Assembly (NCBI RefSeq): GCF_018598185.1
Contig: NZ_JAHESC010000026.1
Span: 1-64,000, forward strand
Direction of reading: 5' to 3'
DNA from: Dawidia soli
Lineage (GTDB): Bacteria > Bacteroidota > Bacteroidia > Cytophagales > Cyclobacteriaceae
Length of the DNA: 64,000 nt
Part shown: piece after piece, positions 52,601 through 62,400 of the stretch
Numbering within the stretch: position 1 is the stretch's first letter
Layout of the letters: each line of letters begins with the position of its first letter
The notes under the pieces: generated by a model
Told to the model about the DNA's origin: nothing
Databases searched by the model: none
Seen by the model: the letters and a program-made list of their open reading frames with translations, nothing else
Position numbers and translations under genes: made by a program

Positions 52601-53491
52601 ATGAAGCTCGCCGCGATAGACATTGGTTCCAACGCCATCCGTTTTCAAGTCTCCACCGCGTTGGATAATGCCGCGCAGGTTGTTTTTAAGAAGCTCGAGT
52701 ATGTACGCTTCCCGTTACGCCTGGGGCATGATGTCTTTACGACGGGGCGGATCAGCGCCAGGAGCATGGAGAAGTTCCGTAAGCTGATGACCACCTACAA
52801 ACTATTACTGGAGCTTTACGAGGTGGATGATTACATGTTCTGTGCCACCTCGGCCATGCGCGAAGCGGAGAACGGCGCCGACCTGGCGCAGCAGGTATTG
52901 GACGAGCTCGGCGTGATCATTCACGTGATCGACGGCAACCGCGAGGCGGAGCTGATCAATCGCGCGATACATTCTTACCTGACCGACAAGACGTACCTGC
53001 ACATCGATGTGGGCGGTGGTAGTACCGAGCTCAACCTGTACGCAGGCGGGCAGAAGATCCAGACCCGGTCTTTCAAGATCGGCTCGGTGCGGGTGCTGGA
53101 AAACAACGACTCGCCGCTGGTCTGGGAGGACATGGAGCGTTGGATCAGGGAGCACATCAAAAAGAGCTACGGCAAGGTGACCGCCGTCGGTACCGGCGGT
53201 AACATCAGCAAGCTTTTCGACCTGGCACAATCCAAACCCGGCAAGACCGTCTCCCTGCGAAAGATCCGGGAGACGCGTGATATGGTGAATGCGTATTCGA
53301 TCGAAGACCGCATTTACAAACTGCAGATGAACCCCGATCGGGCGGATGTGATCATCCCCGCCAGCAACATCTATATCAAAGTGATGGAATGGGCGCGCGC
53401 CAGCAGCATTCTCGTGCCCGAGGTCGGTCTCAAGGACGGTATTATGCTGTACCTCTACGAAAAGAACAAACTGCAGCCAAAGCTGTTCTGA
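52601..53491 (+). CDS. ppx: Ppx/GppA-family phosphatase
   Basis: Protein of 296 residues of the exopolyphosphatase/guanosine pentaphosphatase family, which cleaves terminal phosphates from polyphosphate or pppGpp. The ATG at 52601 (MKLAAIDIGSNAIRF) is preferred to a TTG at 52592. The actin-like ATP-fold motifs are present: AIDIGSNAIRF (phosphate 1) and HIDVGGGSTELNLY (phosphate 2, near residue 140), with EAELINRA between them. It lacks the C-terminal HD-like domain of longer Ppx forms, so it is the short type. It converges with the next gene so tightly that the two stop codons together form TGATCA. Confidence 0.9.
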   Translation: MKLAAIDIGSNAIRFQVSTALDNAAQVVFKKLEYVRFPLRLGHDVFTTGRISARSMEKFRKLMTTYKLLLELYEVDDYMFCATSAMREAENGADLAQQVLDELGVIIHVIDGNREAELINRAIHSYLTDKTYLHIDVGGGSTELNLYAGGQKIQTRSFKIGSVRVLENNDSPLVWEDMERWIREHIKKSYGKVTAVGTGGNISKLFDLAQSKPGKTVSLRKIRETRDMVNAYSIEDRIYKLQMNPDRADVIIPASNIYIKVMEWARASSILVPEVGLKDGIMLYLYEKNKLQPKLF

Positions 53492-54349
53492 TCAATACCT
53501 CCGTTTTCTCGGATCGTTGGTGCTCTTTCCTTTCTTGCGATTCTCAACCTTCAGGTCGATCAGGTAAGCCAGGGATACGCGGAAACCCTGGTTGCGTACC
53601 TTGAGCGGCTCCTGCCAGGTGGGGATCAGCGAAGGATCAAACGCCCCGTCGCTTTCCTTGCTGAGGTAACTGTGGCCGAGCTCGTAGCGCACGGTCAGAA
53701 CGATCTCGCGGTCGGGCACGGGCTCGAACAGAAAGCCTGCCGTAAAGTTCAGCCCCAATTGCAAGCGCGTAGGTTTTTCTATGACTACTTCGTGTTGCGT
53801 GGCCGATTCCGGCGATTTGTTGAAGACCACTTTAACGGGCACAACGACATCGCCGTTGCTAAACTCGTGTGTGTCGTTACTTTCAATCGTGCCTTTGCCG
53901 CCAAGCCAGTAGGATATATTGGGGCCTACGCCGAGCGAATATTTAAATTCCTTTTGACCGACGTGACCTTTAAAATAAGCGGTGTACACCAGCGGAAGCT
54001 CCATGTAACGGTATGTCATCTCATATTTCAGCGGCGACACCTTCCCTTCCATGGTACGTCCCTTTGTCGAATAGATGAGTGATGAATGTAAGAAAAAACG
54101 CTTCCGTACACGAAATGCACAGTGTGCACCGAAATGGTAGCCATACTTTCCCTTGATCTTATATTCGTCTTTCAAATCCTTGTCGCCGAACGAAACCCAG
54201 GAATAATTGGCTCCGGCCACTGGTCCTACAAGAATTTGTGCGTCAGCCACTTCCACAACAGTCAAAAGCAGCAGAAAGAATACGGGTAAACCTATTTTCA
54301 CTATACGTGTAATTTGAAATACGTTTAATTCGACACAAAAATACTTCAT
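53492..54349 (-). CDS. Outer-membrane beta-barrel protein (PorT-like)
   Basis: Predicted outer-membrane barrel of 285 residues. The start at 54349 (MKYFCVELNVFQITRIVKIG) precedes a hydrophobic segment (LPVFFLLLLTVVEVADAQ) acting as signal peptide; an ATG at 54445 is possible but less likely. The mature part has alternating strands typical of the OmpW/PorT-like barrels of Bacteroidota: VGPVAGANYSWVSFGD, FFLHSSLIYSTKGRTM, YRYMELPLVYTAYF and FKYSLGVGPNISYWL. The lysine/arginine-rich end (ENRKKGKSTNDPRKRRY) is unusual for a barrel, which normally ends in an aromatic beta-strand; here that strand is probably FRVSLAYLIDL just before it. Function unknown. Confidence 0.82.
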   Translation of the reverse strand: MKYFCVELNVFQITRIVKIGLPVFFLLLLTVVEVADAQILVGPVAGANYSWVSFGDKDLKDEYKIKGKYGYHFGAHCAFRVRKRFFLHSSLIYSTKGRTMEGKVSPLKYEMTYRYMELPLVYTAYFKGHVGQKEFKYSLGVGPNISYWLGGKGTIESNDTHEFSNGDVVVPVKVVFNKSPESATQHEVVIEKPTRLQLGLNFTAGFLFEPVPDREIVLTVRYELGHSYLSKESDGAFDPSLIPTWQEPLKVRNQGFRVSLAYLIDLKVENRKKGKSTNDPRKRRY

Positions 54350-54539
54350 TTCACCCAAGTTAACGCGGAGTATCTGCCAATAAACCAGAAAAACGCCGTA
54401 TATTCGTGAGTTTACTACAAACGTACATAACTCCGGATGCAACACTCGAAGGCGGATGGCATCTAAGTTGACTAACCAGGAGGCAGAGCCTGATTTTTTT
54501 TGGTGACCTTCGAACTATTGCCCATATGAATGGACGTAG

Positions 54540-55850
54540 ATGACTTATTTTTTTAACTTTTGTGTTGCCCTCTCCCTGCTTCTTTGCATGACGTCCGTTC
54601 ATGCCCAGAATTTCCCTGTTTATAATAATTTCTTTATCAATCCGTACCTCTACAACCCGGCCGAGGCTGTGACAGACTACACGTATGTGTACGCCCTGCA
54701 CCGCCAGCAATGGACCGGGATCGAAGGCGCCCCGACGGTTTCGGCGCTGACGTTCAACACCATGGTGAACGAAAGCCGCGCGGGGTTTGGCGGTAAGATC
54801 TCGTCCTACAAACGCGGGCTGCTGACGACGAACGACATCACATTATCCTACGCGTATGCCATGCCCGTGGGGCAAAAGAACTGGCTGATGTTCGGCCTGT
54901 CCGGCGGGGCCATTTCGAACTCGATAGACATGGCCAAAATAAGCGACCCCAACGACCCCGCACTGGCGGACTATACCGCCAACATGCAGCCGGTATCGAG
55001 CTTTGGCATGCTCTACCGGTCTGGATCGGGTATAAACCTGGGCTTTGCGTTGCCGCAACTGTTCCCGCCGAAGTTTAACAATCCGGGCAGCTTTACGAAT
55101 ACGACGGTGTCGCCAGCCGACAATGTTTTTGTTACGGTTTACTACAAACGGAAGGTTGAAAGTAAGATCGTCAGCAAACGCCAGGGCAATGTCAAGCGAA
55201 AGGTTAAGACCAAGGAGACGATCGCTCCGCTGGAGTTTTACTTCAACTATAAATATTCGAAGTTCGGCACCAGTCAATTCGAGCTGCTCGGGAAGATCAA
55301 CCTGTCCGAACATTTCTGGCTGGGGGGCTCCTACCGGTTGCCCTACGGGCTAACGGGCAATACAGGACTGAAGATAAACCGGTTCATCATGGCCTACTCG
55401 TACGAGCCGGTGAATCAACCGGAAGAGGGCTTTTCGCAAGGTACCCATGAGTTTATGCTGGGGCTGCAACTGGGTAAGAAGAAAAAATTCAAGCGGGTTG
55501 CCCCGGTACTCCGCTCTACGCTGACGAAAAACCCGGCAGAAAAACATACCGCACGCTTCCAGGAAGGAACGACAGATCCAAACGAGATCAACCAGACGGA
55601 GTCTGCCACGAAGCGTTACTTTGTTGTGGTCAAGGTCTTTGTCGACTTTAATCAGGCGGACGCCTATAAACGCCGTCTGCAGAACGAGCAGTTCAACGGC
55701 GATATTTTCTACAACCCGCAGGACCGCAAGTACTATGTGCACGTATTGGAAACGACGAAGGCGTCGGAAGCGCACGAGGAGATCAAGAACCTGAAAACCT
55801 ATACCAAAATCAAACAGGCTCGTCTGCTGGTGGTTACCGGAGAGAAATAG
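54540..55850 (+). CDS. PorP/SprF-family protein fused to a SPOR-like domain
   Basis: Outer-membrane protein of 436 residues. A signal peptide ends VHAQ and is followed by the family hallmark NFPVYNNFFINPYLYNPAEA. Residues to about 325 form a PorP/SprF barrel. The remaining part is a linker (about 325-360) and a SPOR-like domain (about 360-436: RYFVVVKVFVDFNQADAYKR, then KYYVHVLETTKASEAHEEI). SPOR domains bind peptidoglycan lacking stem peptides, so the protein may tie the T9SS adhesin machinery to the cell wall. Typical SprF proteins stop near 330 residues. The adhesin gene begins 20 nt downstream, so both are one operon. Confidence 0.88.
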   Translation: MTYFFNFCVALSLLLCMTSVHAQNFPVYNNFFINPYLYNPAEAVTDYTYVYALHRQQWTGIEGAPTVSALTFNTMVNESRAGFGGKISSYKRGLLTTNDITLSYAYAMPVGQKNWLMFGLSGGAISNSIDMAKISDPNDPALADYTANMQPVSSFGMLYRSGSGINLGFALPQLFPPKFNNPGSFTNTTVSPADNVFVTVYYKRKVESKIVSKRQGNVKRKVKTKETIAPLEFYFNYKYSKFGTSQFELLGKINLSEHFWLGGSYRLPYGLTGNTGLKINRFIMAYSYEPVNQPEEGFSQGTHEFMLGLQLGKKKKFKRVAPVLRSTLTKNPAEKHTARFQEGTTDPNEINQTESATKRYFVVVKVFVDFNQADAYKRRLQNEQFNGDIFYNPQDRKYYVHVLETTKASEAHEEIKNLKTYTKIKQARLLVVTGEK

Positions 55851-55870
55851 AATGCATTTATAGTCCGAAT

Positions 55871-58800
55871 ATGAAACAGGCATTGGCACCGACAGTAAAG
55901 ACCACTCTCCTGGCCGGATTTTTCCTGCTGCTTGTTACCGTTTCGTGGGGCCAGCGCCCCGTGATCCAGGGCATTGAACAGGTCTCCGGCAGCACCGGTC
56001 AGCTTATCCTGATCAAGGGTAACTCCTTTGGCGGTGATAAGACAAAGTTATTGGTCCATTTCGGCGCCGTGCAGGGCACGGTTGAATCGGCGACCGATCA
56101 AACACTGAAAGTCCGGGTACCCGCCGGCACGACCTACAGTCACCTGACGGTGACAAATCTGACATCACACCTGACGGCATATTCTCCGAATCCATTTTTA
56201 CTAAGCTTTAGCGGCGAGCACCCCACGACAGTTGCTTCGTTCGACGCACGGCAGGATTATTCCGCCGACAAAGGTGTCGACGACCTTTGCCTTTGTGATC
56301 TCAACAACGATGGTTTATCGGAAGTCATTACAACCCACAGCGGCGTAAGTACGCTCTCTGTATACCAGAACAACAGCACCGCGGGTGCCGGCACCGTGGC
56401 TCTGAACAGAATTGTCTTGCCCGGGCCGGGCTTCAGCACGCTTTCACTTCATGTAAAGTGCGACGATTTGAATGGCGACGGCTGGAAAGACGTCGTGGTG
56501 ACTGGCACGGGGAATGCGAGCGCTGCGGAAAAGGTTTATGTTCTCCAGAATGCGAACGGCTCCACGTTTACGGTGATTCCCATCACGGTGCCGGGCTGGG
56601 CCATGGCCGACGTGGAGATCAATGATATCGACCTGGACGGACGTCCTGATCTTGTCATTTCGAACCGGACGGAAAACAACACGTTAGGTATTTTGCGCAA
56701 TACAAGCACGGGCACCGCGCTCTCGTTCAACGAAGCACCGGTCGTGCTCGTTGCCGCGCCGGATGTTGTTGGCGGCGTCTCGACATTTAAAGGTACGAAT
56801 GCTCTTGCCGTTCAGGACGTGAACGGCGATGGTCGCCCCGAGATCATGGTAAGCCAACTACAGGAACCCAACCACAACAACCTGTGGATCTTCCCCAATC
56901 AAAGTACGTCGGGAACGATCTCATTCGGTTCTGTTACGAAATACTCTATCGACGGTCGAACCGTGCAAAGCATGCGGGTAGGTGATCTTGATGGCGACGG
57001 CAAAGCCGATATCGCCTTTAACAGTCTGTCGGGGGGAACGTATCTCGCCCGAAACACGAGCAGTAGTTCCACCTTCAGCTTTGCTTCGCCTGTTGGTATC
57101 AATTCCGAGGTCGGCCGGGAAGGTATGGACTTCGGCGATGTGGATGGCGACGGAAAAATCGATATTGTCATGGGTTGCAATCAGTTCAATCGCGCGCTGA
57201 CCATCCTGAATAATAATAGTACACCGGGTTCTCTTTCGTTTACGGGTATCCCCGTCACCACTCCCCTGGTAAGCAAATACGTGCGCGTGGGCGATATGGA
57301 TGGCGATGGCAAGCCGGATATCGTTTTCCCTGGCGCTGATGTTACTGCCCCGCAGCTTTCCATTCTGCGGAACAAGTCATGTGTAATGCCTAAAATTGAC
57401 CCTAAAGAGGACTTCTCTTTGTGTACAGGTGTTGGTGCCGACACCCTTACTGCCACATGGTCGCCGGGGGCATTTTACGAGTGGAAGAAAGGTGGTGTGA
57501 CAGTAGCCTGCGGCAAAGATCAATACCGCTACAGGATCAACGCCACCGTGGCCAACTCAGGAGCCTATACGGTGACCATTCGCACCGAAGGTGGTGCCTC
57601 CTGCACCGCGGGGAGCTGTGCTTTGTCTTCTGAAAGTGTAAACGTTACTATTTCAACAGAAAGCGCTGTAACACTAAACCCATCCAACAACGGGCCGGTC
57701 TGTAAAAACACTGAAATTACGCTTTCCGCCGGCGGCTCCACCAGCGGCGTGTCTTATTCCTGGACAGGTCCTAACGGTTATGCTCAAACGACCACCAGCA
57801 ACTCACCTCCGCCCTTTCTGGCTACCGGTGTGGCACAGGCAGGCGAGTATACGGTAGAAGCAACCAAAGGCGGTTGCGTAGCCGGCAAAGGGCGAACCCT
57901 TGTAGAAGTGATCGAAATACCCTCTACGAGCTTCAAGATCAGCGGGCCTGCTGCTGTCGTGGCTTGTATCGACGACCCGAACTTTACGCTGCAACTGGAC
58001 GAAGCGCCCATGGCTTTTACATACAAGTGGTTTAAAGAGGGGAATGTCGTCAGTATCGGATCAGGCGCGGTATCGCCCCCGATCGTCACCGAGACCAGCA
58101 CGAATGGCAACTACTACGTCGAGGCCAGCAGCACTGGGTGCGGCTCCTTTAAGACGCCTTCCGTTAAGGTAACTATCACGACAAAGCCCGTCGTAGAAAT
58201 TATTATTCCCGCGAAGGCGTGTACCGACCAAGTTGTTGCATTTAAGGATAATTCCACCCTCGATCCCAATGCCACGCCGGTTTATGAGTGGTCATTTGAT
58301 GTCGGAAACCCCTCGGCGGGCTCTACCAAAAAAGATCCGGAAACCAGCTATTCTTCGCCGGGCGTCAGGACGGTGCAGTTATCGATCCACTACGGTAACA
58401 ATGCCTGTAAAGCGACATCCGCTCCGAAGACAATCGATGTCACGCTTTCTCCGGTTGCGTCGATTGTCACCCCCGACAATGTCTTCGAATTTTGCGAAGG
58501 CACAACGCTTCCGCTGGAAGTGTCCAGCACCGCTTCTATCAGCAGTTATACATGGTCCACCGGCGAGACAACGCCTTTGATCGAGGCTGCCGACGGGGGT
58601 ACGTACACGGTAGACATTGCCTTTGCAGACGTACCCGGATGTGTGGCTACCAAGAGTCAGGCGGTTGCGCAACTCGAGGCGCCGGAAGTAATTGTCACCG
58701 GCACACCGGAGCGGATCAACGAGGGCGAAACCTCGCAGTTGACTGCATCCGGGCTCGACACATATCAGTGGACCCCGTTCGAGTCGCTTTCCGACGCAAC

Positions 58801-59191
58801 GGTCCCCAACCCTGTTGCACAGCCCGTTACCACGACGGAGTATACCGTGACGGGTACCGGCGCCAACGGGTGCCCCGGCTCGGGCACCTTTATTTTACAG
58901 GTAGTAGGAGAAGCTATCGTCACCAAGCTGAATCCGCATAACTTCTTCTCCCCGAACAACGATGGCCCTAATGAACAGTGGCAGGTAGACGAAATCCTGA
59001 ATTATGCACAGTGCGGGGTGGTTATTTACGACGACAAGGGCGTAAAGGTCTTCGAGGCCAAACCTTACCACAACGACTGGAACGGCACGTTTAACGGCAA
59101 GCAACTGCCCGACGGTGTGTACTTCTATATTATCCGCTGCGACGGCGAAGAAAGCACCCCGCGTGCCGGCAGCATTACATTGTTGCGTTAG
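55871..59191 (+). CDS. FG-GAP/PKD adhesin with T9SS type B C-terminal domain
   Basis: Secreted protein of 1106 residues. A signal peptide (ending TVSWGQ) is followed by an IPT/TIG-like module (about 30-115, PVIQGIEQVSGSTGQLILIKG). Seven FG-GAP/VCBS repeats lie at about 140-490 (DLNNDGLSE, DLNGDGWKD, DLDGRPD, DVNGDGRPE, DLDGDGKAD, DVDGDGKID, DMDGDGKPD), each with calcium-binding aspartates in a beta-propeller. Ig- and PKD-like modules follow, and the last 80 residues are the gliding-motility/T9SS type B domain (FFSPNNDGPNEQW..., VVIYDDKGVKVFEAKPYHNDWNGTFNGKQLPDGVYFY). It should be exported by T9SS and shown on the surface. The SprF-SPOR gene precedes it by 20 nt. Ligand unknown. Confidence 0.92.
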   Translation: MKQALAPTVKTTLLAGFFLLLVTVSWGQRPVIQGIEQVSGSTGQLILIKGNSFGGDKTKLLVHFGAVQGTVESATDQTLKVRVPAGTTYSHLTVTNLTSHLTAYSPNPFLLSFSGEHPTTVASFDARQDYSADKGVDDLCLCDLNNDGLSEVITTHSGVSTLSVYQNNSTAGAGTVALNRIVLPGPGFSTLSLHVKCDDLNGDGWKDVVVTGTGNASAAEKVYVLQNANGSTFTVIPITVPGWAMADVEINDIDLDGRPDLVISNRTENNTLGILRNTSTGTALSFNEAPVVLVAAPDVVGGVSTFKGTNALAVQDVNGDGRPEIMVSQLQEPNHNNLWIFPNQSTSGTISFGSVTKYSIDGRTVQSMRVGDLDGDGKADIAFNSLSGGTYLARNTSSSSTFSFASPVGINSEVGREGMDFGDVDGDGKIDIVMGCNQFNRALTILNNNSTPGSLSFTGIPVTTPLVSKYVRVGDMDGDGKPDIVFPGADVTAPQLSILRNKSCVMPKIDPKEDFSLCTGVGADTLTATWSPGAFYEWKKGGVTVACGKDQYRYRINATVANSGAYTVTIRTEGGASCTAGSCALSSESVNVTISTESAVTLNPSNNGPVCKNTEITLSAGGSTSGVSYSWTGPNGYAQTTTSNSPPPFLATGVAQAGEYTVEATKGGCVAGKGRTLVEVIEIPSTSFKISGPAAVVACIDDPNFTLQLDEAPMAFTYKWFKEGNVVSIGSGAVSPPIVTETSTNGNYYVEASSTGCGSFKTPSVKVTITTKPVVEIIIPAKACTDQVVAFKDNSTLDPNATPVYEWSFDVGNPSAGSTKKDPETSYSSPGVRTVQLSIHYGNNACKATSAPKTIDVTLSPVASIVTPDNVFEFCEGTTLPLEVSSTASISSYTWSTGETTPLIEAADGGTYTVDIAFADVPGCVATKSQAVAQLEAPEVIVTGTPERINEGETSQLTASGLDTYQWTPFESLSDATVPNPVAQPVTTTEYTVTGTGANGCPGSGTFILQVVGEAIVTKLNPHNFFSPNNDGPNEQWQVDEILNYAQCGVVIYDDKGVKVFEAKPYHNDWNGTFNGKQLPDGVYFYIIRCDGEESTPRAGSITLLR

Positions 59192-59465
59192 GATATACCT
59201 GCCGTCTGCCGGTAGTTTTTTGCAGGCCGTCGATTACCGCCCTGGCAGAATGGTCAAATCGGGTCCAAATCTTACATCGCGTGGTTACAATCCCCTATAG
59301 GTTGCGATAAAAGTGTCGAGGTAATACTTGTGATGATTACATTATACCTACATAAAGTGTCATTCGGGTATTTTTCCTTACATGACCAGTTACCGAAATA
59401 TGGATTTCAGAGCAGCCATAGTTAGGGGCATGTGTTTTAGATTTGTACATAATTTCTTTTCGCCT
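59192..59465. other. Intergenic region before the giant adhesin
   Basis: Contains TAGATTTG at 59438-59445, an exact match to the Bacteroidota TAnnTTTG promoter box, 20 nt before the ATG at 59466. A short leader of about 14 nt is expected. No terminator with a convincing stem follows the upstream gene, although a T run is present at 59215-59221. Nothing else gene-like is seen. Confidence 0.5.
59438..59445 (+). promoter_or_regulatory. Bacteroidota -7 promoter box of the giant adhesin gene
   Basis: TAGATTTG fits TAnnTTTG exactly. The -33 TTTG element is not present, so it may be a weak or activator-dependent promoter. Confidence 0.45.
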
Positions 59466-62400
59466 ATGAAGAAGCTTTTCTTCCTGATCACCCTGTTCTG
59501 CCTTAGTGCTGGATATTCCCACGCACAGGAGATTTGCAACGACAACCAGGACAACAACGGCAACGGTCTTATTGACTGTCTTGACAAGACTGAATGTCCT
59601 ACCAAGACCTGCGAAATCTGCGACAACGGCATCGATGATGACGGTGACCGTTTCATCGACTGTTATGACAAGGAGTGTTCCTTGAGCACGGTTTGTAAGG
59701 ACTTTTTCATTGGCAAGCCTGTTACCTGTGAAGTTAAGCCGGAGACCTTCCCTCCGTTTGAGATGAAGCTTAAATACAAGTCTCAGCCCGGCACGGCAAA
59801 CCACGTGAACCGGTTGATTGTCGGGGATGTCGATAGCGACGGAGTGCCGGAGCTAGTTACCACGTTCCGTAACGGCGACGGCAGTCCGACCGTGGGTGTA
59901 GTCAACGTGTTGCAAGCACCGGCCGCAGGTACTACGCTTACCATCGACAAACAGATCGACTTGTTAGCCGACGGATTCAAGCCTGCATTCGAGGACATCG
60001 CCATGGGCGACATCAACAAAGATGGTTGCACCGAGTTCTTTATTCTACACGCTAATTCCGATGGAAAAGGCTACAAGCTGATTGCCTACGACTGTACCGG
60101 TAAAAAGGTCTGGAATAACCCTATCGACTTCGGTGGCGATTACCCGGGCACGCTCGGCCTGACCGACTTTGACGGCGACGGCGCGGTGGAATTGTACGTC
60201 CGTACAAGAATTTATGATGCGCATACGGGGACGCTCATGGGGGCAGCTCCCGATATCATCTTCGCGGAAGCCAGCAATGGACCGATTGCCGCGAATATCC
60301 TGACAGCCTCCCCCAATCAGGAGCTCATAGCGGGCTGTCGCATTTACTCAGTCAATATCAATCGCCCGGCAGCACCCGGTGCGACCCTCCCCACCGGCGT
60401 TATCCCCCCGTCCACCAGCTCGGTAACACTGACGAAGAGCGTATCCGATTATTATGTACGCCTGGGACGCACCAAGGGCAGCGGCACAAGCATTGCCGAC
60501 TTTAACCTGGATGGCTTCCTGGATGTAGTGACTACCGGGTCCACCGGCGGTAACGACAAAAATACCACCATCTTCTTTTGGGATGTCGAGCACGACGTGG
60601 TGAAGACCTATATCGATAAGACATATTATACAAACGGTTGGGGCAATGGAACCGGCCGTATCAATATCGCAGACATTGACGGCGACGGTAAAATGAACGC
60701 CGTATACGTATCGGGAGGGCAGCTATACGCGCTCAAAGAAGGCCCTACCAGTCTGGAGCAGCTTTGGGTTGAAAATGTTACAGAACAGACCTCCGGCTTT
60801 ACGGGCTGTACGATGTTCGACTTTAACGCCGACGGCAAATCGGAAATTGTCTATCGCGACGAAGACTACCTCTACATTTATACGACCGACGCCTCCGGCA
60901 ATGTAACGCGGAGTACGCCGATACGATGCGCATCGCGTACCTCCAATGAATACCCGATCGTAGCCGACATGAACGGCGACGGATCCACGGAAATTTGTGT
61001 TGTATGCTCTACCGACGAATCTCAATTCGGACGGAACCTGACCCTTTATAACGATGCCGAAGTGCGCGTCTACGAATCGGCCAACGTACCCTGGGTGCCC
61101 GCCCGTAAAGTATGGAACCAGCACGGCTATTTTGTGGTAAACGTCAATGACGACCTGACCATTCCCAAGCAGATCCAGCAACACCACCTGGTATATTCTA
61201 CGAATGCGGTCTGTTCGGTCGATAAGCTGAGCCGTCCCTTGAACAACTTCCTCAACCAGGCTCCGTTCCTGAACTCCTATGGATGTCCGTCATACGCGGC
61301 GCCCAACCTTTCGGTCGTTCCGTTTGACCCGAGCGACCCGACCGGCGGGCAACTCAAAATCGAGGCGCCTACCTGTCCGGACAACAAAGTCGGTGTGACG
61401 TTTAAGTTCCGGAACAAGGGTGACATTGCCATCTCCGGGGGGCTGAAGGTGACCTTCTATAATGGCGATCCGCGCACGACGTCCGCGGTAAAAATTTCTA
61501 CGACAACGATCACATTGGCCGATATGGCACCGGGCGATACGATCACACACAAGGTTACGATCGCCGGGCCGGGATCATCGTTCAATCTATACGTTTCGGT
61601 GAACGACAACGGCACCACGATCCCCCTGGATATTACCAAACAGCCGGGCAGGATTATGGAGTGTGATTATGGCGATAACTTGCTGAATGCTCCGGTCAAT
61701 CCCGAATTGGCCTCGATCACTACGGCCGTTATACACAATTTAAAATGCCCTGCCCCTCCCGGTGGAGTGGTTATTCCGGATAAGGGTATAGCGAAGGCCT
61801 ATGGCCCGGGTAAAGACTCCGTGAATTATGACTTCTACTGGTTTAACGGCCACGACGCAGGTTTGCCTTCCGCTGCCAACTATAAAGGGTTTGCTTATTC
61901 CAAGCTTCCGGCAGGAGAATATACCGTCTACGCTGTACATAAGACGGCCAAATGCGGTTCTGATACACTTCATGTTATTGTCGAAGACCGCGTCGCCCCT
62001 AAAGCAAATGTGACCATCGACCTCATCAGCGATTACACGAACTGTAATAACACGAACGGGCATCTGCGGGCTAAATTAGACGATCCTACCAAGTATGACA
62101 TTATGTGGTTTCCGGTTTCCCTAAACGATACGCTGGGCTATGACCTGGATCTGACGGGGCTGGCCGAAGGCAGCTATACGGTAATGGCTCAGGATAAAAA
62201 AACGGGGTGCCCCAGCTTCTCAACCGGCGAGATCAAGAAAGATCAAAAACTGCCGGTGATCAGCACGGTCATTCAAACTATCAGCTGTTCCAGCGCCAAC
62301 ACCGGCAGGATCGACGCACAAGCCGACGGCCAGACCACCGGTTACACCTTCAACTGGTACGACGGTTCAACCGTGCGCCCGACGCCGAATAAAGCCAACT

